This document shows, in pieces, positions 28,073 to 36,921 of a stretch of DNA of 64,000 bases. The DNA lies in the NCBI GenBank assembly GCA_964603985.1, contig CAZRXG010000015.1, forward strand, positions 21,253 through 85,252, read 5' to 3'. The translations under genes were made by a program, and so were the position numbers. The DNA is from CAZRXG01 sp964603985. GTDB taxonomy: Bacteria; Chloroflexota; Anaerolineae; Aggregatilineales; UBA3940. The notes under the pieces were generated by a model. That model did not search any database and was not told where the DNA came from. It saw nothing but the letters and a program-made list of their open reading frames with translations. The number at the start of each line of letters is the position of its first letter. The stretch's first letter is position 1.

Positions 28073-29665
28073 ATGGCACAAGCAGCACAACAACCCGCTC
28101 CTGAAAGAGGACGCGCGCGCCGCCGGGCGAAAAGGCGGCGTTCTCGCCGCTGGCCCTTCAACCGGTACACGCCGCGCGCGGTACTGATCGGGGTGGGCTT
28201 GGGGTTGGTGACCTTCGTCCTGCTGGGCGTTATGATGGTCGTCGGGGCCTACGGGTACTTCCAGGTGTTCGGGCTGATCGTGCCGGGCGTGCACGTCGGG
28301 GGCGTGAAGCTGGGCGGGATGTCGGTCGAGGAGGCGTCGCTGGCGCTGGATGAGGCGTGGAACGTCGAGCAGGGGGGGATCATCCTGACCGACGGCCAGC
28401 GCTCGTGGTACGCGCCGCCCTCGGACTTCGGGCTGGCGCTCGATCCGGTGGCGACGGCGCGGCGTGCCTCCGACGTGGGGCACGGTGGAAGCGTGATCGG
28501 CGAGATGGTGATGATGATCGACAGCACGCTGAACGGGACGCCGGTCGAGCCGGTGGTGCAGGTGGATGCCGAGGCAGCCAGAGCGGGGTTAGAAGATTGG
28601 GCGGAGAAGATTGACCTGCTGCCGCAGGATGCCTCGATCCGCATCGAGGGCGGTGAGGTGGTCGCGGTGCCGGGTGTGCCGGGTTACACGCTGGACGTGG
28701 AGGGCACGCTGGCGGCGCTGGTCGCCGCCCCCGGCCTGGCGCTGATAGACGGTTACCTGCCGCTGGTGCTGGTGCCGGTCGCGCCGCGCGTCGCCGATGC
28801 GGGGGATGCCGCCGCCGATGCCGAGCGGCTGCTGGCCTCTGACTTGAGCGTTGAGGGCTATGACCCGATCACGGACGAGCACTTACAGTGGACGGCCTCG
28901 CGGGAGGAGATCGCGTCGTGGTTGGCGGTCGTGGAGGGCGAGGATGGGCCGGAGGTGGTCGTGGGCGAGGAGCGGTTGGCGGCCTACCTGGATGAGTTGA
29001 GCGCCTCGTTGGGGGAGGGGCGGTACTTCGATGCGCAGGAGAGTGCGGGGTTGCTTGAGGCGGCGCTGCGCGAGGAGTCGGCGGCGGCGCTGATCGTCCG
29101 CCACACGCCGACGACGTACACCGTTGGGGCGGGTGATACGCTGACCAGCATCTCGTGGGACGTTGGCATGCCTTACTGGCGCATCCTGGACGCCAACCCT
29201 GGCCTCGACTCCGAAACGCTCACGGTGGGGCAGGTGCTGACCATTCCCTCGAAGGACGACCTGCTGCCGCTGCCGGTGGTGATCAACAAGCGGATGGTGG
29301 TCAGCATCAACCGGCAGCGGTTGTGGACTTACCAGGATGGCGAGCTGCTGCATGAGTACGTGATCAGCACGGGCATCGACCGCTCGCCGACCCAGCCGGG
29401 GATTTTCCAGGTGCAGACGCACGAGCCGCTGGCTTACGCCTCGGTGTGGGACCTGACGATGCCGCACTTTTTGGGGATTTACGAGTCGTGGCCGGGCTTC
29501 ATGAATGGCTTTCACGGGCTGCCGTCGCGGGGCGGCGGGCAGGTGCTGTGGGCCGCCTCGCTGGGGCGCAAAACGTCGTTCGGGTGCATCATCCTTGACC
29601 TGGACGATGCTGAGGCGCTTTACAATTGGGCTGACGAGGGCGTGGTGGTGGAGATCGCGGAGTAA
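28073..29665 (+). CDS. L,D-transpeptidase (YkuD) with peptidoglycan-binding and LysM domains
   Basis: The 530-residue wall enzyme has an Arg-rich N-terminal tail, one membrane anchor (about 40-65), two repeats like the VanW-linked peptidoglycan-binding domain (first with IVPGVHVGGVKLGGM), a LysM domain (about 348-395) and a YkuD domain (about 400-530) with the His in GFHGLP and the nucleophile C505 in SFGCIIL. It makes 3-3 crosslinks or anchors proteins in the wall. The ATG at 28073 is favoured by AGAGGAA. The short upstream frame start at 28055 has no such site. Confidence 0.93.
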   Translation: MAQAAQQPAPERGRARRRAKRRRSRRWPFNRYTPRAVLIGVGLGLVTFVLLGVMMVVGAYGYFQVFGLIVPGVHVGGVKLGGMSVEEASLALDEAWNVEQGGIILTDGQRSWYAPPSDFGLALDPVATARRASDVGHGGSVIGEMVMMIDSTLNGTPVEPVVQVDAEAARAGLEDWAEKIDLLPQDASIRIEGGEVVAVPGVPGYTLDVEGTLAALVAAPGLALIDGYLPLVLVPVAPRVADAGDAAADAERLLASDLSVEGYDPITDEHLQWTASREEIASWLAVVEGEDGPEVVVGEERLAAYLDELSASLGEGRYFDAQESAGLLEAALREESAAALIVRHTPTTYTVGAGDTLTSISWDVGMPYWRILDANPGLDSETLTVGQVLTIPSKDDLLPLPVVINKRMVVSINRQRLWTYQDGELLHEYVISTGIDRSPTQPGIFQVQTHEPLAYASVWDLTMPHFLGIYESWPGFMNGFHGLPSRGGGQVLWAASLGRKTSFGCIILDLDDAEALYNWADEGVVVEIAE

Positions 29666-29877
29666 GGCGCCCGGCGCTTCGCCGCGAGCCGGTGGAGGCG
29701 GGGAGATTCAATCCGCAGATGGCGCAGATGGCGCGGACATATAGCTACTAGCGGTGGGGCCTGCGAGATTCGCAGGCTCTCGGTTTGAGATATGCCGCCA
29801 GAGGCCCGGTTTGACTCTCGCCCGTGCCTTACATAAGATAGGGCCGCGTACCGCGCGATCAACCGGAGGGGGACACA

Positions 29878-32061
29878 ATGGCCCGGCAATCCTATACGCC
29901 CGAATACCAACACTCCTGGGCGCTCGTGATCGGCATCGACAGCTACCAGGACACCAGCCTCCCGCCACTGGAAACGGCGGTCAAGGGCGCGCGGGAGGTG
30001 GCCCAACTGCTGCAAGATGACCTGGGCTTCGACGCCGGGCGCATCATCCGGCTGGAGAATGAGCAGGCCACCCAGCGCGCCATCCGCCGGGCGTTCGCCG
30101 ATCCGCTGGGGCGGGCCGACCGGGTTGGCCGCGATGACCGGGTGCTGATCTACTTCGCCGGGCACGGCTTGACCTACGACACCGCAGAGGGCCTGATCGG
30201 CTGCGTCGCGCCCTACGACATCGAGACGGCCTATTGGGACACTGCCATCCCGATGGATGAGCTGACGCGGCTGGCGAACCGCAGCCATGCCAAGCATGTG
30301 CTGTTCCTGCTGGATGCGTGCTTCTCAGGCTTCGCGACGGTGCGCGAGGTCGACAGCGGGGCACAGCGCCAGGTGGCCGACTACCTGACCCGGCCCGTGC
30401 GGCAGGTGATCGCCGCCGGGACGCGTGAACAGGCGGTCAGCGACCTGTGGGGGCCGGGGCGGCACTCGCTGTTCACGGGGTTCCTGCTGGAAGGGCTGAG
30501 CGGAGCCGCGCCCGCGCCGGGGGGCATCCTGCGGGCGTTCCACCTGGCGGGGTATTTGCAGGACGTGGTGGCACAGCACTCGCGCTCGCGGCAAACGCCG
30601 CAGTACGCGGCGCTGATGGGCAGCAGCGGCGGCGACTTTGTATTTGGCGTGCGTGACGTGGTGCAGCTTCCCCAGTGGCTGACGGCCTTCGCCGAGAGCG
30701 CCGACCCCAGCCAGCGCGTGATGGCCGTCCGTGAGCTTTTGAAGACGGCCCAGGGCGACGATCCGTGCCTCGCCGATGTGGCACTGGATCACCTGGAGCG
30801 GTTGTGTGGCGACGAGGACGCCATTGTCCGCTCGTCTGCGGCGGCGGCGCTGGGGCAGGTCGCGCCCGCGCCTGAGCCGCCCGCCCCGGAGGACGTGCGC
30901 GATGAGCCGGTGCAGGTCGCGCCCGCGCCTGAGCCGTCCACCCCAACACGCCCGGTGCCGGGTGCGAAACGCGCACGTCAGGGCTTAAAGCCGCTGTGGA
31001 TCGTCGGCGGGCTGGCAGGCGCGGCGGTGCTGGTGGTTGTGCTGCTGGCGCTGTCGGGGGTGATCGGGAAACCGGCAGCCGAGGAGGAGCCGGTAGAGGA
31101 AGAGGAACCGGCGGTTGTGGAGAGTATCCCGGTTCCCGACGTGGTGGGCATGGACATCGCTTCTGCCAGAGCGGCCCTGGAAGACGCCCGGTTTGTGGTT
31201 GAGGTGCTCGAAGAGGAAGGTGAGTTGATCATCGGCCAGGCGCCCGCCGTCGAAGAGCAGGCCGACATCGTCGACGATCAGGACCCTGACGCCGGTACGC
31301 TTCTGGGTACAGGAGAACGGGTGATTATCGTGCTGAAGATGCCCCCAACTTATGTCACACCCACTCCCTCATACGAGAAGCCCCCCCTCACGGTGGGAGA
31401 TTATTTTGTCTACAGAATGAGCTGGGACGAATCGGAGAAGACCTACAGCGTCGTGGGCGGGGACCAGGTAAACGGGCGTCCTGTCTGGGTTGTGGAGGCC
31501 ACCTGGGATACGGACGGCTACCAGTCGTACCTGGAGACGGTCTGGGTAGATCAGGAAACAGGCGTGCACCTCCAGCTCGAGTTGAACGAGGTTTACGCCT
31601 CTCCTAAAACCTGGCTCATCGACGAGGAACAGGTTCAGGTTACGGAGAGAAGATACAGCTCCAGCTATGAGCTTGAGGAGGGCATCCAGGAAAAGGTATC
31701 GATTGTAATTGACACCTCGAATGAGGAACACGAATCATTCGGTCAGATCGTAGGAGGCCCCAGCATCTTCAAAATCACCCGCGATCTGAAAATAGACGAA
31801 TGGTACCCCTGGAAATTTGAGGGTCAATGGCCCTCGCAGGTGGTCGGGGAGGACGTTATCGCCGTACCGGCGGGCACCTTCGACTGCTGGGCTGTCAAGA
31901 CCGTTCAATCGGAGGACGGGCAGCACTACATTCGCTACTTCGATAAAGAGACGGGCATGCTGGTCAGGTACGAAAACTGGGTCAAGCGTGACGACGAGTG
32001 GGAGATCGTCGAGGGGGAAGTGCTGATCTCGTTCCTGTACAGCGCAGCCGGGAACAGGTGA
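29878..32061 (+). CDS. Transmembrane caspase-like (C14) protein with HEAT-like, PASTA-like and extracytoplasmic domains
   Basis: The 727-residue protein has a caspase-fold domain (1-255) with the catalytic His96 in FAGHG and Cys148 in DACFSG, a HEAT-like segment (about 265-320), a Pro/Glu linker, a membrane helix (about 377-397), a PASTA-like domain (about 415-485, VPDVVGMDIASARAALEDA, ending with GTGERVIIVL), and a 230-residue C-terminal extracytoplasmic domain whose coding DNA is less GC-rich. The protease would be in the cytoplasm and the sensor-like parts outside. GGAGGGGG precedes the ATG. The L,D-transpeptidase upstream supports a cell-wall link, but this is inference. Confidence 0.88.
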   Translation: MARQSYTPEYQHSWALVIGIDSYQDTSLPPLETAVKGAREVAQLLQDDLGFDAGRIIRLENEQATQRAIRRAFADPLGRADRVGRDDRVLIYFAGHGLTYDTAEGLIGCVAPYDIETAYWDTAIPMDELTRLANRSHAKHVLFLLDACFSGFATVREVDSGAQRQVADYLTRPVRQVIAAGTREQAVSDLWGPGRHSLFTGFLLEGLSGAAPAPGGILRAFHLAGYLQDVVAQHSRSRQTPQYAALMGSSGGDFVFGVRDVVQLPQWLTAFAESADPSQRVMAVRELLKTAQGDDPCLADVALDHLERLCGDEDAIVRSSAAAALGQVAPAPEPPAPEDVRDEPVQVAPAPEPSTPTRPVPGAKRARQGLKPLWIVGGLAGAAVLVVVLLALSGVIGKPAAEEEPVEEEEPAVVESIPVPDVVGMDIASARAALEDARFVVEVLEEEGELIIGQAPAVEEQADIVDDQDPDAGTLLGTGERVIIVLKMPPTYVTPTPSYEKPPLTVGDYFVYRMSWDESEKTYSVVGGDQVNGRPVWVVEATWDTDGYQSYLETVWVDQETGVHLQLELNEVYASPKTWLIDEEQVQVTERRYSSSYELEEGIQEKVSIVIDTSNEEHESFGQIVGGPSIFKITRDLKIDEWYPWKFEGQWPSQVVGEDVIAVPAGTFDCWAVKTVQSEDGQHYIRYFDKETGMLVRYENWVKRDDEWEIVEGEVLISFLYSAAGNR

Positions 32062-32115
32062 CGGTCGAGTCGGACGCCCTGCTGCCCGGCGATAAGCCCC
32101 CGTTATCCAATCCCG

Positions 32116-32147
32116 ACTCTCTCCGGATGCCCGGAGAGAGTTCGTCT
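32116..32147 (+). terminator. Terminator after the caspase gene
   Basis: An 11-bp perfect stem (ACTCTCTCCGG with CCGGAGAGAGT, 4-nt loop) is followed by TCGTCTT. It lies between the caspase and chrA genes, so the two are probably separate transcripts. Confidence 0.7.
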
Positions 32148-32164
32148 TGATGGGAGAAAGCGCC

Positions 32165-33361
32165 ATGACCGGACATCCTACCTCCCAACCCGGCCCCCCG
32201 CTCGCCCGGCGGCTGGTCGCGATTGCGGCATTGTTCCTCAAGCTGGGCTTCACTGCCTTCGGTGGCCCGGCGGCGCACGTCGCCATGATGCGCGACGAGG
32301 TCGTCACGCGGCGGGGGTGGCTCGACGACCAGCACTTCCTCGACATGCTGGGCGCGACCAACCTGATCCCCGGCCCCAACTCCAGCGAGATGGCGATCCA
32401 CATCGGCTACACGGTGGCCGGGCTGCCGGGCATGATCGTCGCCGGGCTGTGCTGGATGCTGCCCGCCTTTGGCATGGTGCTGGTGCTCTCGTGGGTGTAC
32501 GTGCGCTTCGGGGCGACGCCGACGGCGGACGCGCTGATGTACGGCATCAAGCCGGTCATCATCCCCATCATCGTGCTGGCGCTGTGGAGCCTGGGCAGGC
32601 GGGCGGTCAAGGGCTGGTTGACCGGGATCGTGGGGGCGGTGGTGCTGGCGTTATACCTGCTGTGGGGCAATGTGCTGGCGCTGCTGGTGGCGGGTGGCCT
32701 GGTCGTGATGGTGGTTGAGAACGCACGGCGGCTGGTCGGGGATAAAAGGGGAGTCAGGCTGCTGCTGCCGGGCGTGGGTGCGCACCTCGTGCCCCTGCTG
32801 GCCGGTGCCGCTGCGCCGTTCAGCCTGGGGGTGATGTTCCTGACTTTCCTCAAGGTGGGCGCGGTGTTGTACGGTGGTGGTTACACGTTGTTCGCGTTCC
32901 TGGAAGCTGACTTCGTGCGGCGGCTGGGTTGGCTGACCGGGCCGCAGTTGATCGACGCCATCGCGGTGGGGCAGATGACGCCCGGCCCGCTGTTCACGAC
33001 GACGACCTTCATCGGCTACGTGCTGGGCACGCAGTTCGGCCTGCCGCCCGTGCCCACCGCCGCGCTGGCGACGCTGGGCTTTTACATCCCGTCGTTCGTT
33101 TTCGTCGCGATCAGCAACCCGATCATCCCCCACGTGCGCGAGTCGGCCTGGGCGAGCGGCTTCCTGGATGGGGTGAACGTGGCCGCGCTGGGCGCGATGG
33201 CCGGGGTGACGCTGCACCTGGGGCAGGCGGCCTTCGCCGACCCGGTGGCGGTGGTGATCGGCCTGCTCGCGGCGGCGGCGCTTTTCCGCTTCCGGGTGAA
33301 TTCGGTCTGGTTGGTGATCGGCGGGGCGGCGGCGGGACTGCTGGTCTCGCTGGTGCGTTAG
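32165..33361 (+). CDS. chrA: ChrA-family chromate transporter
   Basis: The 398-residue membrane protein has two CHR halves, each with the pattern FTAFGGPAAH or VLYGGGYTLFAFLE. GLWL-type loops and a VGQMTPGPLF motif are present. Chromate export by proton or sulfate gradient is established for the family, although many members move other anions. The start at 32165 is chosen over 32147 because GGGAGA lies before it. Confidence 0.88.
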   Translation: MTGHPTSQPGPPLARRLVAIAALFLKLGFTAFGGPAAHVAMMRDEVVTRRGWLDDQHFLDMLGATNLIPGPNSSEMAIHIGYTVAGLPGMIVAGLCWMLPAFGMVLVLSWVYVRFGATPTADALMYGIKPVIIPIIVLALWSLGRRAVKGWLTGIVGAVVLALYLLWGNVLALLVAGGLVVMVVENARRLVGDKRGVRLLLPGVGAHLVPLLAGAAAPFSLGVMFLTFLKVGAVLYGGGYTLFAFLEADFVRRLGWLTGPQLIDAIAVGQMTPGPLFTTTTFIGYVLGTQFGLPPVPTAALATLGFYIPSFVFVAISNPIIPHVRESAWASGFLDGVNVAALGAMAGVTLHLGQAAFADPVAVVIGLLAAAALFRFRVNSVWLVIGGAAAGLLVSLVR

Positions 33362-33382
33362 GGCACTCTCGCCGGATTGCGC

Positions 33383-33388
33383 TACAAT
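33383..33388 (+). promoter_or_regulatory. -10 box for the PLP decarboxylase gene
   Basis: TACAAT lies about 65 nt before the ATG. No -35 consensus is seen at 17 bp. Confidence 0.4.
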
Positions 33389-33451
33389 ACCAACCCTGCG
33401 GGACCGCAGAGTCGGCCCCTTCTGTGACTACACCTGGAGGAGAGAGACACC

Positions 33452-34888
33452 ATGTCAGCCCCGGCACTCCAGCTTGACGAAGAAACACGTCAGGCCCTTT
33501 GGCGCTACGTCGTCGATGCGGTCGAGGATTATATGCAGCGCGTTGGCTCGACGCGCGTTGCCCCGGAGCTGGACCCGGACGTGGTACGGGCAATGCTCGG
33601 CCCGCTCGACTTTGACGACCCCCTCGACCCGCTGGAGGCTGCCGAGTTCGTGGTACAGGGGTTGTGGGGCCATCAGGTGCACACGCCGCACCCGCGTTAC
33701 TTCGGCCTGTTCAACCCGGCCCCCACCGCGATGGGCGTCGCGGCGGATACCCTCGTGGCGGCGTTTAACCCCCAGTTGGCGGCCTGGAGTCACAATCCGC
33801 TCGCCAACGAAATCGAGCAGCACACGATACGCGCTATCGGCGCGCGCTTCGGCTACGATCCCGCTCTGGTGAACGGTGCCTTCACTTCCGGCGGTGCGGA
33901 GGCCAATCACACCGCGCTGCTGACGGCGCTGGTCGACAGGTTCCCGCAGTTCGCAGTTGAAGGTCTGCGTGCCCTGGATGCGCAGCCGGTGTTTTACGTC
34001 TCCGCGCAAAGCCATCACTCCTTTGTGAAGGCGGCCAGATTCTGCGGGTTGGGCACGAACGCGGTGCGGTCTGTCCGCGTAAATGACCAGTTCCAGATGG
34101 ATACCGACCGGCTTGCCGAGCAGATCGCAGCCGACCGGGCGGCGGGGCTTGCGCCGTTCATGGTCGCGGCGACGGCGGGCACCACCAACGCCGGTGTGAT
34201 CGACCCCCTCCCCGCGTCAGGCCAGATCGCCGCTCAGGAGCGGTTGTGGTTCCACGTGGACGCAGCCTGGGGGGGAGCAGCCGTGTTTGTGCCGGAGCTT
34301 CGTCCCCTGCTTGCGGGTATCGAGCGGGCCGACTCGATCACGTTTGATGCCCATAAGTGGCTCTCCGTCCCGATGGCAGCCGGGATCTACCTCACCCGGC
34401 ACCCTGAGATCCTGCACCGGACGTGCCGCATCACGACCGAGTACATGCCCCGCGAGGGGTCCGATCTCCCGACCACGGACCCGTACACGCACTCGATGCA
34501 GTGGTCGCGCCGGTTTATCGGGCTGAAGGTCTTTCTATCGCTGGTGGTGGCCGGTTGGGATGGGTACGCGGACGCCATCCGCCACCAGGTGGCAATGGGG
34601 CAACTGCTGCGCCGGGAGCTGGAGGCGGCGGGCTGGCGGATCGTTAACCAGACCGACCTGGCGGTCATTTGCTTTGTGGACGGCGACGATGTTCTGGGGC
34701 ACAGTGCCCCGTACCTGGAGGCGATCGCCCACGACGTGGTCTCGTCTGGCCGCGCGTGGCTGTCGACCACCCGCCTCGACGAAGCGACGGACGTGCTGCG
34801 GGCGTGCGTTACCAATTACCGCACCGGCCCGGAAGACGTGAATGCGCTGGTTGAGGCCCTGAACAGCGCCCGGCAGAAACATAGATAA
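33452..34888 (+). CDS. Pyridoxal-phosphate-dependent group II decarboxylase
   Basis: The 478-residue fold-type I enzyme has the PLP lysine K302 in TFDAHKWLSVP and the phosphate/Asp motif WFHVDAAWGGAA. The closest well-known relatives are aromatic amino acid and glutamate-type decarboxylases. The exact substrate cannot be told from sequence. GGAGGAG precedes the ATG. The gene stands alone, with a small membrane protein gene 23 nt downstream. Confidence 0.92.
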   Translation: MSAPALQLDEETRQALWRYVVDAVEDYMQRVGSTRVAPELDPDVVRAMLGPLDFDDPLDPLEAAEFVVQGLWGHQVHTPHPRYFGLFNPAPTAMGVAADTLVAAFNPQLAAWSHNPLANEIEQHTIRAIGARFGYDPALVNGAFTSGGAEANHTALLTALVDRFPQFAVEGLRALDAQPVFYVSAQSHHSFVKAARFCGLGTNAVRSVRVNDQFQMDTDRLAEQIAADRAAGLAPFMVAATAGTTNAGVIDPLPASGQIAAQERLWFHVDAAWGGAAVFVPELRPLLAGIERADSITFDAHKWLSVPMAAGIYLTRHPEILHRTCRITTEYMPREGSDLPTTDPYTHSMQWSRRFIGLKVFLSLVVAGWDGYADAIRHQVAMGQLLRRELEAAGWRIVNQTDLAVICFVDGDDVLGHSAPYLEAIAHDVVSSGRAWLSTTRLDEATDVLRACVTNYRTGPEDVNALVEALNSARQKHR

Positions 34889-34911
34889 GGGATTACTGGC
34901 GAGGTTATGTC

Positions 34912-35358
34912 ATGTTTCCTGGAGAAGTGAAGCTTCCAACGTGGGTCCTGCTGGTCATTCTGGGGATCATCATCCTGATCGCCGTCCTGACGCTGCTCGG
35001 CCCCGTGATCGGCCCCATTGATTGTACGCCGGTCGCGTGCCTGGACGGGGTGACGATCTACTTCGAGGGGCCGTTGCCGCCCGACCACACCTTTGAGGCG
35101 GTCACGGACGCGGGACGGTTCGCATACGTGTGCCGGGACGGCCAGCGGGTGGAGGGCACCGTCGAGGGGGTGAATCTGGGGCAGTGCACGACCTGGCTGG
35201 AGATTCACGGGCTTACGCCCAAGAAGATGACCATCACCGTCACCTGGGAAGGTGGGGGCAAGACCGAGACCTTTTACCCGGTTTACGAGGCCGTCGAGCC
35301 GGAACGATGCATGGACTGCCGCCGCGCCAGGGTGGTCGTGAAACTGCCCGGAGGCTGA
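34912..35358 (+). CDS. Small membrane-anchored protein, function unknown
   Basis: The 148-residue protein has a single N-terminal hydrophobic segment (about 10-35, signal anchor) and a 110-residue beta-rich part with six Cys residues (IDCTPVACLDG, CRDG, QCTTW, RCMDCRRAR), which suggests disulfides outside the membrane. It is unlike any family I know. It lies 23 nt after the decarboxylase and may share its message. Confidence 0.7.
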   Translation: MFPGEVKLPTWVLLVILGIIILIAVLTLLGPVIGPIDCTPVACLDGVTIYFEGPLPPDHTFEAVTDAGRFAYVCRDGQRVEGTVEGVNLGQCTTWLEIHGLTPKKMTITVTWEGGGKTETFYPVYEAVEPERCMDCRRARVVVKLPGG

Positions 35359-35424
35359 GGCCCCGGCGGCCCGGCTCACGCCAACGAGCGACGGGAATAC
35401 GCTTCCCTCCGCGTGGGCAGGGAG

Positions 35425-35430
35425 TATAAT
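35425..35430 (+). promoter_or_regulatory. -10 box for the second caspase gene
   Basis: TATAAT lies 37 nt before the chosen ATG at 35467. A start near 35437 would give a 30-nt leader. The -35 region is poorly conserved. Confidence 0.5.
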
Positions 35431-35466
35431 CGGTGAACAGCGTCGCTCGTGATGAGGGAGATCGAC

Positions 35467-36897
35467 ATGCTTGAGTACCAGCCGTTCTACGCCAATTCAT
35501 ACGCCCTGGTGATGGGCATTAACGCCTATAAGCACCTGGCTCCGCTCTCGGCGGCGGTGGGTGGTGCGGAGCGCCTGGCGGGCGTCCTGGAGGAGCACTA
35601 TGACTTCGAGGTGACGCTGCTGGCGGATCGGCGCGTGACGCGTGATGCGGTCTTCGAGTGGTTGGGCGCGATGGCCCACGACGCCGGGCCGGACGACCGG
35701 GTGCTGATCTACTTCGCCGGGCACGGGATGACGCGTGGATCGGGCGTCTATGAGCGGGGTTACCTGGGCCTGGCGCACTCCGAGCCGGGCCGCTGGCACA
35801 CCACGCTGGCGATGGACGACATCATCGAGGAGGCGCGCTTCCTCAAGGCCAAGCACCTGCTTTACCTGCTCGACTGCTGCTTCGGCGGGATGGCGCTTGA
35901 GACGCGGGCGGCGGTCGACGTGCCGCGCGAGCTTGATTACTACCTGACACGCCCGGTGCGCTACGTGATCACGGCGGGCGGCAAAGAGGTGGTCGATGAT
36001 GCGCTGGCCCCCGGCATGGAGCAGAGCCTGTTCACCCACCACCTGCTGGAGTGGCTGGTTAGCGAGCACGTCAGGCCGCCGGGGGGCATCTGGCGGGCGC
36101 GCGAATTGGGCAATTACCTTGAGCGCACGGTGGCGCGCAACCGGCGCAGCGGTCACAAGCCGAATCACAATTACCTGCCGGGCAGCGGTGATGGCGATTT
36201 CCTGTTCCGGTGGGAGAGCGACCCGCGCCTGATCACCGAGGGCGTGAGTGGCGCGCTGCGCTCGACGAGCTGGCACGTGCGGCAGGGCGCGGTGGCGGCG
36301 CTGATCGACATGGCGCGCGGTGACGATGCCGAGCGGGTGGCCTACGCCCGTGACCGGCTGGCGCGCATCGCGGGGGAGGACGCGGACGAGCGCGTGCGGC
36401 AGACGGCGCAGGTCTTCCTCGATGAAGAGCCGCCCCCGCCTCCACCCGTGACCGAAGCCCCGCCGCCTGTGCCGGTCGCCGCGCCGCCGGAGGTGCGGCC
36501 CCGGCCCGCCGGGGTGATGCCCGTCCTCAGGCGGTGGTGGGGCGTGATCCTCTGTGGGCTGGCCGCCGTGCTGGTGGCGATCCGCTTTGCGGTGGATGTA
36601 CTCGAACTTTTCTGGAGTGACTTCGTTTACGGCTCCAGGCAGGAGATCGTGGTCGCAGCCGGGCTGCTCATCGGCGTGGTCGGCGTGGGGCACCTCACCA
36701 GACGGCGCTGGCTGCGCGGCGCGCTCTTCCTGCTGGCCGCGCCGGGCTGGCTGTTGTTCGTGCTGTACGAAACCTTCGAGTGGTACAACACCTGGCTGCA
36801 CTGGTTGGACTACCTGGTGTGGCTGCCCTTTGTCCTGACCGTCGGAGCGCTGGTCTGGTCGGTGGTGGACGCCGTCCGGGGCGGGGAAGAGAGCTAG
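35467..36897 (+). CDS. Membrane-anchored caspase-like (C14) protein
   Basis: The 476-residue protein has a caspase domain (1-230) with His86 in FAGHG and catalytic Cys138 in LLDCCFGG (the usual Ala is Cys here), a HEAT-like repeat region (about 255-320, SWHVRQGAVAALIDMARGD), a Pro-rich linker and three to four C-terminal hydrophobic segments (about 352-470). It therefore lacks the PASTA-like domain of the first caspase. The ATG at 35467 has GAGGGAG 6 nt upstream. The patatin-like gene follows after 24 nt, so the two are probably one operon. Confidence 0.88.
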   Translation: MLEYQPFYANSYALVMGINAYKHLAPLSAAVGGAERLAGVLEEHYDFEVTLLADRRVTRDAVFEWLGAMAHDAGPDDRVLIYFAGHGMTRGSGVYERGYLGLAHSEPGRWHTTLAMDDIIEEARFLKAKHLLYLLDCCFGGMALETRAAVDVPRELDYYLTRPVRYVITAGGKEVVDDALAPGMEQSLFTHHLLEWLVSEHVRPPGGIWRARELGNYLERTVARNRRSGHKPNHNYLPGSGDGDFLFRWESDPRLITEGVSGALRSTSWHVRQGAVAALIDMARGDDAERVAYARDRLARIAGEDADERVRQTAQVFLDEEPPPPPPVTEAPPPVPVAAPPEVRPRPAGVMPVLRRWWGVILCGLAAVLVAIRFAVDVLELFWSDFVYGSRQEIVVAAGLLIGVVGVGHLTRRRWLRGALFLLAAPGWLLFVLYETFEWYNTWLHWLDYLVWLPFVLTVGALVWSVVDAVRGGEES

Positions 36898-36921
36898 GCC
36901 CTGCTCTCCAGGGGTGATAAG

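Noticed and set aside
32165..33361. Proposal that chrA belongs to the caspase system
   Set aside because: A good terminator separates it from the first caspase gene and ChrA is a common stand-alone transporter.
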